Assembly: GCF_014876185.1 (NCBI RefSeq)
Contig: NZ_JADALJ010000001.1
Span: 4,403,001-4,467,000 of the forward strand
Source: Rufibacter sp. LB8
GTDB taxonomy: Bacteria > Bacteroidota > Bacteroidia > Cytophagales > Hymenobacteraceae
Length of the DNA: 64,000 nt
Reading direction: 5' to 3'
The notes beneath the pieces are model-generated. The model was not told the DNA's origin and made no database searches. It saw only the letters and a program-made list of their open reading frames with translations. The translations under genes were made by a program, and so were the position numbers. Below, one piece after another: positions 1 to 7,355 of this stretch. Every line of letters begins with the position of its first letter. Within the stretch, counting starts at the first letter, position 1.

Positions 1-1141
1 GGAACTCAGCACCGTCATTGGCTACAATAGGCTTTACACCCCACAGGAACTTCAGGTTCTGCGGGAAAATGGCTCTAACTTCAGGCTTCGCGAACAAGGC
101 ATTCACTTTGGCGGTGTCCCGCACGTTGGTGCCCAGGCCACCTGGCAAGGTGGTGAACAATCTGGCCAGTAAGGCGCTTTGGTTAGGGTTGATAGAATCT
201 TTGGCGGCACCGGCGGCAGTATCTGTCTTGCTCAACTGCGCAGCTAGAGCGGTAGTATCTGTAGAAGCAGCAGCGGCGGTATCTGTGGTGCCGGCGGCGC
301 TGGCCAGGGCATTGTCAGCAGCTGGGGCGGCGGCGGTTGGGTTCAGTTTGTTGGCGGCCTCTTGCTTTACCAGGTAATCATTCAACTGGGTGAAGTAGTT
401 GCCGTACTCCTGCACGTTCCAAACTTCCCAGAACTCCAGGTTGGCGGTTCCTTGCAATAATTTACGAACCCGCTCAGGGTTGTCTACGCCCGGTAACTCA
501 ATCTGAATGCGGCCGCTGCCTTTCAAACGCTGAATGTTGGGCTGGTTTACACCGAATTTGTCAATACGTGTGCGCAGAATGTTGAATGAACGAGCAATAG
601 CATCTTCCACCTCACGGTTGATTTCGGCTAAAACCTCCTGGTCAGTGGAGTTGTAGTTGATGTTACGCGTGGTGCTGCTCGCAAACACAGAAGCCAGTTT
701 GGCGTTGGGCTGAATCTCACGGTAAGAACGGTAGAACAGATCCACGAAGCTCTCCTGGCTGGTTTTCTGCAAGTTTTGGGCTTGAGTAATGGCTTTCTCA
801 AAAGCTGCATCTTTTCTGCCGCCGGCCATGGCTCTGATGATTTCCACCGGAGAAACCTCCAGGGTCACGTGCATGCCGCCTTTTAAGTCAAGGCCAAGGC
901 TCAGCTCGTTTTCTTTGATTTCCTGGTAGGTATAATCTGCCCCCAGAAAGTTGTAGACCGGCATTTTCCAGACGGAGTCCAGGTACTGCTGTTTTTTGTA
1001 ATGGTTCAGTTGGCCGTTTTCAGTGGCAAACGCGGTGGCTTTCTCCTCTACGCCCTTAGAGACCAGAGAAAGTGACAGAAAGTACAGGCAAAGCGCTGAT
1101 ACCACCACCGTTAGTAATAAGATAAAACCTTTGTTACGCAT
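1..1141 (-). CDS. secDF: Protein translocase subunit SecD / SecDF fusion, N-terminal part
   Basis: Membrane component that uses the proton gradient to help SecYEG complete protein export. The gene starts at ATG 1141 (minus) and runs off the left edge, so about 380 residues are visible and the C-terminus is missing. Visible: an N-terminal transmembrane helix beginning MRNKGFILLLTVVVSAL, the SecD signature LGLDLKGGMHVTLEV near residue 85, and the periplasmic stretch RIDKFGVNQPNIQ and IELPGVDNPERV. After these comes a low-complexity Ala/Thr/Asp-rich linker at about residues 265-335, rich in AAA, TDTA and DTT. Members of this phylum usually carry a SecD-SecF fusion of around 1000 residues; whether this one is fused cannot be seen here. 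Confidence 0.93.
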   Translation of the reverse strand, partial: MRNKGFILLLTVVVSALCLYFLSLSLVSKGVEEKATAFATENGQLNHYKKQQYLDSVWKMPVYNFLGADYTYQEIKENELSLGLDLKGGMHVTLEVSPVEIIRAMAGGRKDAAFEKAITQAQNLQKTSQESFVDLFYRSYREIQPNAKLASVFASSTTRNINYNSTDQEVLAEINREVEDAIARSFNILRTRIDKFGVNQPNIQRLKGSGRIQIELPGVDNPERVRKLLQGTANLEFWEVWNVQEYGNYFTQLNDYLVKQEAANKLNPTAAAPAADNALASAAGTTDTAAAASTDTTALAAQLSKTDTAAGAAKDSINPNQSALLARLFTTLPGGLGTNVRDTAKVNALFAKPEVRAIFPQNLKFLWGVKPIVANDGAEF

Positions 1142-1306
1142 GGGTTGATAAAAATGAAAAGAATATGAAAGTTTGAATTGTTTGCAAAAATTCAGTTCGC
1201 CGGAGCCACTTACAGAATGCTGTTTGGGCTCACGTCAGCGGAAACTGAGAAAAGAATTCGCGTCACCCGCCAGAACGGCAAATGCTGCTTGAAAAGTAAA
1301 GGGAAA

Positions 1307-1669
1307 CTAGGGAGCGTTAGGCGAGATGGGCAGCGTAGCCAGTTGCTGCAGAAAAAAGGCCCAATACGGAACGCCCGGCGTGGCCGGAACCAGTTTTTGA
1401 AGGGGAGCTGCAAAGGTAATCCGCGCCAGAAGGGCAGGTTCTTGCAGATTGATATCAATAAAAGAGGTGGTGGCCTCAAAAGACACTTTCTGTTTCACCA
1501 CGCTGTGGTCAGCGTCATGCCCCGTGGTTTTCACCGACGTCTTCTGGCCCGCAGGCACCGCAGCGGCATAGGCCGGCAAGGCCCGGTGATTCACCGTCAG
1601 CACCAACAGCAAGGCCAGGCTGGTGCAAAGCAGCCGCCAGTTACGTTGTATGTAGGGCGTAGGTTTCAT
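1307..1669 (-). CDS. Small exported protein of unknown function
   Basis: No family recognised. About 120 residues starting at ATG 1669, MKPTPYIQRNWRLLCTS, with a typical Sec signal peptide (hydrophobic LLCTSLALLLVL, cleavage expected after AYA near residue 35). The mature part is about 85 residues, with no cysteines and no obvious repeats. A longer reading from 1708 is open, but the promoter at 1679-1710 would lie inside it, so 1669 is preferred. It sits between secDF and udk on the same strand and is separated from udk by a terminator, so it seems to have its own promoter. Confidence 0.6.
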   Translation of the reverse strand: MKPTPYIQRNWRLLCTSLALLLVLTVNHRALPAYAAAVPAGQKTSVKTTGHDADHSVVKQKVSFEATTSFIDINLQEPALLARITFAAPLQKLVPATPGVPYWAFFLQQLATLPISPNAP

Positions 1670-1678
1670 GTCTGCAAG

Positions 1679-1710
1679 CAAAGATAGCCCATTCTTGAAA
1701 TAAAACAAAA
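1679..1710 (-). promoter_or_regulatory. Promoter of the small exported gene
   Basis: On the minus strand the -33 element TTTTG (1706-1710), a 19-nt spacer and the -7 element TATCTTTG (1679-1686) match the Bacteroidota primary sigma factor consensus. The start codon at 1669 is 9 nt after the -7 element, so the leader is only a few nucleotides. The -33 element lies in the terminator stem of the upstream gene udk. Confidence 0.7.
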
Positions 1711-1741
1711 GCCTCTGCTGAATAGACCAGCAGAGGCTTTT
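1707..1741 (-). terminator. Intrinsic terminator of udk
   Basis: Perfect 14-bp stem AAAAGCCTCTGCTG (1707-1720) with CAGCAGAGGCTTTT (1728-1741), loop of 7 nt, followed on the minus strand by a T-rich tract. It lies 32 nt downstream of the udk stop. Confidence 0.85.
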
Positions 1742-1772
1742 ACTTCTCTATTTTTCAAGCCAGGGCGCTGGC

Positions 1773-2393
1773 TTACTTGATTTTGGTGTTCAGATACGTG
1801 ACCAGTACATCAAGCCCCACCTCAAAATTGCGGTTGTTGGGAATGATCACATCGGCGTCATTCTTGAAGGGTTTTATGTATTTTTCATACGTAGGCGCCA
1901 CGTGGTTGGTGTAGCGGTACAGTACATCGTCCAGGTCATAGCCGCGCTCCACTTTGTCTCTGATGATGCGGCGCTGCAGCTTAATGTATTCCTTGGCGTC
2001 TATGTACACCTTGAGGTCCAGCAATTTGGCCACCTGCTCAAAATAGAACACAAAGATGCCTTCCACCACCACAATGCGGGCGGGTTTGAACTCCAGTTGG
2101 CGCGGGACTACGTTGGGGTTGTTGAAGGTGTATTCCTGGCGGTACACGGTTTCGCCGCGGCTCAGTTTGAGTACGTCCTGCGCGTACGCTTCGCCGTCAA
2201 TAGAAGTAGGAAGGTCAAAGTTGTGGAAACCGTTTTCGTCTTTGAACTGCTTGTCGCGGTCAAGGTAGTAATTGTCCTGCGACACCAGACAGATATCCTC
2301 CGGTGCAAAAGAAGCCAAAAGCCTGCTCAGAAATGTGGTTTTCCCCGATGCGCTCCCTCCCGTAATGCCTACAATAAATGGCTTTTGGTGCAT
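1773..2393 (-). CDS. udk: Uridine kinase
   Basis: Cytoplasmic pyrimidine salvage enzyme that phosphorylates uridine and cytidine to UMP and CMP. 206 residues, the usual length. P-loop GITGGSASGKTTF at residues 9-21. Downstream are the uridine kinase motifs SQDNYYLD, NFDLPTSID and VVVEGIFVF, and the lid region RRIIRDKVERGYDLDDVLYRY. Start ATG 2393 is directly supported by the P-loop position and a -7 element 24 nt upstream. It follows rdgB on the same strand with a P38 palindrome between them and ends in a strong terminator. Confidence 0.95.
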   Translation of the reverse strand: MHQKPFIVGITGGSASGKTTFLSRLLASFAPEDICLVSQDNYYLDRDKQFKDENGFHNFDLPTSIDGEAYAQDVLKLSRGETVYRQEYTFNNPNVVPRQLEFKPARIVVVEGIFVFYFEQVAKLLDLKVYIDAKEYIKLQRRIIRDKVERGYDLDDVLYRYTNHVAPTYEKYIKPFKNDADVIIPNNRNFEVGLDVLVTYLNTKIK

Positions 2394-2416
2394 AAATACG
2401 TATTGTTTACGGGATG

Positions 2417-2424
2417 CAAAATTA
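2417..2424 (-). promoter_or_regulatory. udk -7 promoter element
   Basis: TAATTTTG on the minus strand is an exact TAnnTTTG match, 23 nt before the udk start codon. No convincing TTG at the expected -33 distance was found; the nearest is about 24 nt upstream. Confidence 0.5.
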
Positions 2425-2486
2425 GCTGATTCCTGAGAACTTGCCTAACAAAGGGCTAAATGAATTTGCGAGGCAGCGGCCAAGTC

Positions 2487-2524
2487 CGTTTTCGGGCTCA
2501 TTTCCGGAAATGAGCCCGAAAACG
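2487..2524. repeat. P38 palindrome, copy 1
   Basis: Perfect 38-bp palindrome with 19-bp arms and no loop (centre CC|GG). It directly abuts the rdgB stop codon (2525-2527) on the downstream side. No T-run follows on either strand. Confidence 0.95.
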
Positions 2525-3121
2525 TCACGTCCCCGTTTGCACGTAGCGGTGCCGAAGAAACGAAATCAATTGCTGCACGGCGCGGCCGCGGTGGCTGATC
2601 TGGTTTTTTTCCTGGCTGTCCATCTCGGCGAAGGTGCGGTCCTGGCCCTCCGGCACAAAGATGGGGTCATAGCCAAAGCCTTTCTCGCCGCGCGGGGTTT
2701 CTATAATGTGGCCTTCCACAATGCCGTCAAACAAATGTTGCTCGCCTTCTTCCAAAATAAGGGCAATACTCGTTCTGGAGCGTGCTTTCCGGTTTTCCTT
2801 TCCTTCCAGGCCCGTCAAGACTTTCTGCATATTGGCCTGGTTGTCGCGGGCGGGGCCGGCGTAGCGCGCAGAGTACACGCCGGGTTCGTTGTGCAGGGCC
2901 TCCACTTCCAGTCCGGTATCATCGGCGAAGCACAGGACCTGGTAATGGTCCCAGACGTAGGTGGCTTTCTGCAGGGCGTTGCCTTCCAGGGTGTCCTGTT
3001 CCTCGGGCAGTTCCTGGGTACAGCCCAAATCAGACAAACTCACTATTTCAAAAGGCGGGCCCAGCAGCTGTTGAATTTCCTGCAATTTGTGGGCGTTGTT
3101 GGAGGCGAAGCAAAGTTTCAT
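2525..3121 (-). CDS. rdgB: Non-canonical purine NTP pyrophosphatase, RdgB/HAM1 family
   Basis: Hydrolyses ITP, dITP and XTP to monophosphates, keeping deaminated purines out of DNA and RNA. 198 residues from ATG 3121, MKLCFASNNAHKLQEIQQLL. Family motifs: SNNAHKLQE at the N-terminus, FADDTGLEVEAL near residue 70, PGVYSARYAG, and the C-terminal GFGYDPIFVPEGQDRTFAEM followed by KNQISHRGRA. An in-frame extension to 3280 is open but lacks family similarity and runs through a P38 copy, so it is rejected. A candidate -7 box TATCTTTA lies at 3148-3155 on minus. Confidence 0.95.
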   Translation of the reverse strand: MKLCFASNNAHKLQEIQQLLGPPFEIVSLSDLGCTQELPEEQDTLEGNALQKATYVWDHYQVLCFADDTGLEVEALHNEPGVYSARYAGPARDNQANMQKVLTGLEGKENRKARSRTSIALILEEGEQHLFDGIVEGHIIETPRGEKGFGYDPIFVPEGQDRTFAEMDSQEKNQISHRGRAVQQLISFLRHRYVQTGT

Positions 3122-3495
3122 AGGTGAAAGGTACGGGTATGCGGCTCTAAAGATAAGGCCAGGAGTTTCTTCCTGGGTACAGAAAATAAGCTGGGCCCTA
3201 AGAGTTGGCCGGGTTATTCTTGCAAAGTCGCTGTTTTTGAGCACATTTACGAAACAGAGCCCGAAAACACAAGCGCCCAATCATCTGTTTCTGTTGCAAA
3301 GCCTTGCGGCACTTTTGCACGGGCCTTGTACTTTTTCACGTAATTTGCGGCGCGGCCGTACTTTCTGGCGGTAGAAACGTAGAGGCACCCAAGGTTTCCC
3401 TTTTTTTTGCCGCCTGCAGTACCGGAGGACAGTTGCTCTTTGAGGGGCAGCGAATTCGGCCGGCAGGCCACACTATATATAAGACGCACACCAGA
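3122..3495. other. Divergent intergenic region rdgB / mlaE
   Basis: 374 bp with no gene. It holds a -7 candidate for rdgB (3148-3155, minus), a degenerate P38 copy at 3231-3270, and a weak candidate TAATTTGC at 3342 for the mla operon. I see no riboswitch-like structure. Confidence 0.6.
3231..3270. repeat. Degenerate P38 palindrome, copy 2
   Basis: The left arm CTGTTTTTGAGCACATTTAC and the right arm GAAACAGAGCCCGAAAAC match P38 with several mismatches. The right arm shares the variant ACAGAGCCCGAAAAC with the copy inside the helicase gene (18242-18281). It is one of few copies located upstream of genes on both sides. Confidence 0.65.
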
Positions 3496-4305
3496 ATGGA
3501 GTCCAATCCTGAGAAAGGGGAGAATGTAAAGCGGCGGAACCAGGTCTTTTCCAAAAAGATTGACCAGGTGTTCCTGACCTTGTATGACGTCTACTCTTTT
3601 ATAGTACGATTTTTCAAGGAGGTGTTCCTGCCGCCCTATGAGGGCAAAGAAATCATTCGGCAGGGTTATGAGATTGGCGTGAAATCACTGCCTTTGATCT
3701 CGCTCACCGGTTTTATCATCGGCATTGTGTTCATGAACCAAAGCAGGCCGTCACTGGCCGAGTTTGGGGCCACGTCCTGGTTGCCGTCTTTGGTGTCTCT
3801 GGCCATTGTGCGCGCCTTGGCGCCGCTGGTGACCGCCTTAATTGGCGCAGGAAGAATTGGGTCTATGATTGGCGCCGAACTGGGTTCCATGAAAGTGACC
3901 GAGCAGATTGAGGCCATGGAAGTGTCGGCCACCAACCCGTTCAAGTTTCTGGTGGTAAGCCGTATTCTGGCCACCACGTTCATGATTCCGGCGCTTATGA
4001 TGTACACCATGCTGGTGGCCTTGCTGGGTGCGTATATCAATGTGGCCGCCAATGAGGGCACCAGTTTTGTGACCTATTTCACGCAGGTGTTTGACGCCAT
4101 CACGTTCCTTGATATTTTTTCGTCGGTGCTGAAATCCATGGTGTTTGGGTTTACCATTGGGGCGGTGGGCTGCTACAAAGGCTATAATTCGTCTAAGGGC
4201 ACCGAGGGCGTGGGCCACGCGGCCAATTCATCTGTGGTGACGGCCATGTTTCTGGTGTTTATTGAGGAACTGCTGGCCCTGCAAATCATAACGGCCTTGC
4301 GCTAA
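3496..4305 (+). CDS. mlaE: MlaE-family ABC transporter permease
   Basis: Inner-membrane permease of the Mla/MCE phospholipid transport system. 269 residues from ATG 3496 (MESNPEKGENVKRRNQ); upstream in-frame sequence has no family similarity. Visible: a cytoplasmic N-terminal helix, then about five membrane segments starting SLPLISLTGFIIGIVF, the family signature with LVTALIGAGRIGSMIGAELGS at about residues 113-133, and TEQIEAMEVSATNPF directly after. The gene is followed 9 nt later by the ATPase and then by the MCE protein, the classic order E-F-D. Confidence 0.93.
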   Translation: MESNPEKGENVKRRNQVFSKKIDQVFLTLYDVYSFIVRFFKEVFLPPYEGKEIIRQGYEIGVKSLPLISLTGFIIGIVFMNQSRPSLAEFGATSWLPSLVSLAIVRALAPLVTALIGAGRIGSMIGAELGSMKVTEQIEAMEVSATNPFKFLVVSRILATTFMIPALMMYTMLVALLGAYINVAANEGTSFVTYFTQVFDAITFLDIFSSVLKSMVFGFTIGAVGCYKGYNSSKGTEGVGHAANSSVVTAMFLVFIEELLALQIITALR

Positions 4306-4314
4306 GTATCTGCC

Positions 4315-5091
4315 ATGAAGAAAAAAGCCGTACAAATAGACACCAATGACAGCGTCATCACTATCCGGGGACTTGTGAAGTCGTTCGGGAGCCTGGACGT
4401 GCTCAAGGGCGTGGACATGGATTTGTACCGGGGCGAAAACCTGGTGGTGCTGGGGAAATCGGGTACTGGCAAATCGGTGTTGATCAAGATAATCTCGGGC
4501 TTGCTGTACCCAGACCAGGGCACGGTGAACGTGCTGGGCCAGGAAGTGCCACTTTTGCGCGGCCGCCAGTTGGATGCGCTGCGACTCAAGATAGGGTTCT
4601 CGTTCCAGAACAGCGCCTTGTATGACTCCATGACCATTAGAAAGAACCTGGAGTTCCCGCTGGTGCGCAACCAGAAGAACCTTACCCGCAAAGAAGTAAA
4701 CCAACTGGTGGAGGTGGTGCTGGACGCCGTAGGGCTTTCACAAACCATTAACCAGATGCCGTCTGAGTTGTCTGGTGGGCAGCGCAAGCGCATTGGCATT
4801 GCCCGTACCTTGATTCTCAAGCCGGAGATCATGCTGTATGACGAACCCACGGCCGGGCTGGACCCCATCACCTGCATAGAAATCAACAACCTGATCAATG
4901 AGGTGCAGGAGTCGTTCAACACCTCGTCCATCATCATTACCCATGACCTGGCCTGCGCCAAAGCCGTGGGCGACCGCGTGGTGATGCTGCTGGACGGCGT
5001 CTTTCAGCGCCAGGGCACGTTTAAAGAAGTGTTTGACACAGATGAGCCCCGCGTAAAACTGTTTCATGATTACAATTTCATCATAGACTAA
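4315..5091 (+). CDS. mlaF: MlaF-family ABC transporter ATP-binding protein
   Basis: ATPase that powers the MlaE permease. 258 residues, close to the family length. Walker A is GKSGTGKS near residue 48, Q-loop SFQNSALYDS, ABC signature LSGGQRKRIGIAR, Walker B and neighbourhood LYDEPTAGLDPIT, switch histidine IITHDL. The QRKRI form of the signature and the SFQNSALYDSMT segment are typical of the Mla branch. It starts 9 nt after mlaE and its stop is immediately followed by the mlaD ATG. Confidence 0.95.
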   Translation: MKKKAVQIDTNDSVITIRGLVKSFGSLDVLKGVDMDLYRGENLVVLGKSGTGKSVLIKIISGLLYPDQGTVNVLGQEVPLLRGRQLDALRLKIGFSFQNSALYDSMTIRKNLEFPLVRNQKNLTRKEVNQLVEVVLDAVGLSQTINQMPSELSGGQRKRIGIARTLILKPEIMLYDEPTAGLDPITCIEINNLINEVQESFNTSSIIITHDLACAKAVGDRVVMLLDGVFQRQGTFKEVFDTDEPRVKLFHDYNFIID

Positions 5092-6198
5092 ATGAGTGCA
5101 GTAGAAAATAGAAGAGCCGTCATTGTAGGTGTGTTTGTGCTCCTGGCCGTGCTGATTCTGGTGGCCGGTATTTTTATTTTAGGAGGGCAGCAGAAACGGT
5201 TCGCGGAGACTATTCAGGTTACGGCGCAGTTCACAGACGTGACCGGCCTCAAGAAAGGGAACCACGTGTTGTTTTCGGGCGTGCGCGTGGGCGTGGTGGA
5301 GAGTATCACCATTACAGACCCCAGCAAAGTGTCTATTGCCATTTCTATTGAGGAAAGCGCCAAGCGGTTCATCCACAAAGACGTAATGGCCAAGATTGGC
5401 GCCGAAAGCCTTATTGGTAACAAAGCCATTGTGCTTTACGGCGGCACAGACACGGCACCCGGCATTGAGAACGGTGATGTGCTGCGCACCGAAACCCCGC
5501 TCAGCATGGATGACATGATGGCCACCTTCCAGAAAAGCAATGACAACCTGCAGGCCATCACCACTGATGTGAAAGGCCTCACCGCCTCTTTGGCCAAAGG
5601 CGAAGGCATGGCCGGCGCCCTGCTCACCGACGCTGCCCTGGCCGAGAACTTCCGCCGCATTGTGGCGAATTTGGAACGGACTTCGGCTACCAGTGTGCGC
5701 GCCTCACAGGCACTCACCCAGTTTTCCAACAAACTCAACACCCAAGGCGGCCTTGCCGATGAACTGCTCACCGACACCGTGACGTTCAACAAGCTCAAAG
5801 GCACCATGACCGAACTGCAGAAAACCATGGCCGCCGCCGCTGACTTGACCGCCAAACTTAGCCGCACCACTGACAAGCTGGGCAGCAATGACAACGCCCT
5901 TGGCGTGTTGTTGAACGATGAACAATTTGCCCTTGACCTGCAACTTACCATGCAAAACCTGGAAGCCGGCACTGACAAGCTGGACGCCAACATGGAAACC
6001 CTGCAGCACAGCATCTTGCTAAACGGGTTCTTCCGGCGAAAGGCCAAACGTGAGGCCCGTGAGAAAGAACGCGAAGCGGACCGCCAGGAACGCCGCCGCC
6101 TGCTGGAGGAGAAAGAAGCCCAGAAAAAAGCCAATCCGTCTAAACCATTGATTCCTAAAGCCAAAGAGCCAGCCCCTAAAAAACAGGAAGAAGAATAG
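5092..6198 (+). CDS. mlaD: MlaD-family MCE domain protein
   Basis: Periplasmic, membrane-anchored substrate-binding subunit of the Mla system. 368 residues. One N-terminal transmembrane helix (VIVGVFVLLAVLILVAGIFIL), then one MCE domain at about residues 38-118 with the motif VTGLKKGNHVLFSGVRVGVV. A long helical region with regularly spaced hydrophobics follows, and a highly charged tail (about residues 315-368) of KR and E runs ends in a Lys/Pro-rich segment. The stop is followed by P38 copy 3 and a hairpin. The tail would lie in the periplasm if the topology is standard. Confidence 0.93.
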   Translation: MSAVENRRAVIVGVFVLLAVLILVAGIFILGGQQKRFAETIQVTAQFTDVTGLKKGNHVLFSGVRVGVVESITITDPSKVSIAISIEESAKRFIHKDVMAKIGAESLIGNKAIVLYGGTDTAPGIENGDVLRTETPLSMDDMMATFQKSNDNLQAITTDVKGLTASLAKGEGMAGALLTDAALAENFRRIVANLERTSATSVRASQALTQFSNKLNTQGGLADELLTDTVTFNKLKGTMTELQKTMAAAADLTAKLSRTTDKLGSNDNALGVLLNDEQFALDLQLTMQNLEAGTDKLDANMETLQHSILLNGFFRRKAKREAREKEREADRQERRRLLEEKEAQKKANPSKPLIPKAKEPAPKKQEEE

Positions 6199-6207
6199 GA
6201 TAGAGTA

Positions 6208-6271
6208 AAACAACAATTCCCGTTTTCGGGCTCATTTCTGGAAATGAGCCCGAAAACGGGAATTGTTGTTT
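6208..6271. repeat. P38 palindrome, copy 3 (extended arms)
   Basis: Perfect 31-bp arms (6208-6238 and 6241-6271), 2-nt loop TG. The core is the P38 consensus, extended outward by AAACAACAATTCC. It lies 10 nt after the mlaD stop, between convergent genes. Confidence 0.95.
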
Positions 6272-6275
6272 GTAG

Positions 6276-6298
6276 AGACGCAATACCTTGCGTCTTTT
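6276..6298 (+). terminator. Hairpin with T-run after mlaD
   Basis: AGACGCAA (6276-6283), loop TACC, TTGCGTCT (6288-6295), then TTT. Together with the flanking GTAG it also resembles the GTAGAGAC palindrome class seen at 62685-62713. Confidence 0.55.
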
Positions 6299-6362
6299 CT
6301 TTTGCCTTCTTTTTTTGAAATTTTCCTTTCCAAAAAGGCAGATGCAAAGAGTTGGTTCTAAT

Positions 6363-6872
6363 CTAAATCAAATACGCATTCCATTCGGTGCCGTCCCAGA
6401 CAACTCTAATATGCTCGCGCAGGGTGGTGGACAGCGAGTAACCGGTGTACGTGGCAGCGATGGGGTAAAGCGGGTGATGGCGGTTGATCAAGGTGGCAAT
6501 CTCCAGTTGGCGGCAGCCTTTCTCCAGGAATACGCGCAAGGTGTAGGCCAGCGTTTTGCCGGAGTTCAGCACATCATCTACCAAGACCACGGCGGTGTCT
6601 TCCAGCGTGTCTGGCAGCGGCGAGATGGTGAGTTCATGGGCCAAGGGCTCGGTTTTGTGCAGCTGCACCGAGATTAATTCAATGGCCAGCGGCGAAATTT
6701 CGCGCAACTCGTCGGCCAGGGCCTGGGCCAGGAAATAGCCGTTCTCCTGAATGCCCGCCAGCACCAGCCGCTGCTCCTCAACGTTCTGTTCATAGATCTC
6801 AAACGCCATGCGCTTGATTTTCTGACGGATCTGGGTGTGGTCCAGGATAAGGCTTTCTTTGGTGAAGACCAT
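6363..6872 (-). CDS. PyrR-like phosphoribosyltransferase
   Basis: Type I phosphoribosyltransferase fold; 169 residues. The PRPP-binding loop VVLVDDVLNSGKTL is at about residues 99-112, preceded by the flexible-loop region and followed by LINRHHPLYPIAATYTG. This pattern fits the PyrR group (UMP-binding pyr attenuator or uracil phosphoribosyltransferase). No pyr genes or attenuator are nearby, so a general phosphoribosyltransferase role cannot be excluded. Start ATG 6872 gives the family-like N-terminus and there is no longer ATG option. It converges with the mla operon. Confidence 0.82.
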   Translation of the reverse strand: MVFTKESLILDHTQIRQKIKRMAFEIYEQNVEEQRLVLAGIQENGYFLAQALADELREISPLAIELISVQLHKTEPLAHELTISPLPDTLEDTAVVLVDDVLNSGKTLAYTLRVFLEKGCRQLEIATLINRHHPLYPIAATYTGYSLSTTLREHIRVVWDGTEWNAYLI

Positions 6873-6973
6873 GGCAGGGTGGTTTAAGGGCTAAAGGAAC
6901 AAATTTAAAGGCAAATCAGGAAACGCCGCACGGTTTTGCGGCAGGAGTTTAAAATATTTACGGTTAAGAGTTT

Positions 6974-7001
6974 TATATTTGCTGCAGAAGTATTAATTTT
7001 G
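6974..7001 (+). promoter_or_regulatory. Two -7 elements upstream of rpmE2
   Basis: TATATTTG (6974-6981) and TAATTTTG (6994-7001) are both exact TAnnTTTG matches, 61 and 41 nt before the start codon. The first could also supply part of the upstream region of the second. Two overlapping start sites fit a ribosomal protein gene. Confidence 0.6.
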
Positions 7002-7042
7002 CAGTCCTATTCGAGGAACCGTAGATAAAAAAATATAGCATA

Positions 7043-7285
7043 ATGAAAAAGGACATCCATCCTGAATACAGAGAAGTAGTGTTCCAAGACACTACCAGCG
7101 ACTTCAAATTCATCACCCGTTCTACCATGAACTCTGCTGAGAACATCACCATGGAAGACGGCAAAACCTACCCGGTGATCAAAGTGGAGGTTTCCTCTGC
7201 GTCGCACCCGTTCTACACCGGTAAAAACATCTACGTGGATACTGCCGGTCGTATTGACAAATTCAAGCAGCGTTACAAAAAATAA
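7043..7285 (+). CDS. rpmE2: 50S ribosomal protein L31, type B (zinc-independent)
   Basis: Large-subunit ribosomal protein at the intersubunit bridge. 80 residues, beginning [16 protein letters not shown] and ending [11 protein letters not shown], typical of the B type. It has no cysteine, so it belongs to the C-minus, zinc-independent class. Two promoter elements precede it and an intrinsic terminator follows, so it is monocistronic. No Zur-like operator was recognised, so zinc-dependent control is not shown by the sequence. Confidence 0.96.
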   Translation: MKKDIHPEYREVVFQDTTSDFKFITRSTMNSAENITMEDGKTYPVIKVEVSSASHPFYTGKNIYVDTAGRIDKFKQRYKK

Positions 7286-7310
7286 GCCTGTTTTCAGGTT
7301 TTTCGTATAG

Positions 7311-7344
7311 AAGTCTTCCCAAGGTATTTGGGGAGACTTTTTTT
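7311..7344 (+). terminator. Intrinsic terminator of rpmE2
   Basis: AAGTCTTCCCAA (7311-7322) pairs with TTGGGGAGACTT (7328-7339) with one G-T type mismatch, then an uninterrupted T-run to 7344. It ends just before the next gene. Confidence 0.85.
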
Positions 7345-7355
7345 ATTTTCGCCCT

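Noticed and set aside
2525-3280. Longer rdgB starting at 3280
   Set aside because: The first 53 codons lack family similarity and cross a P38 copy; ATG 3121 gives the canonical N-terminus.
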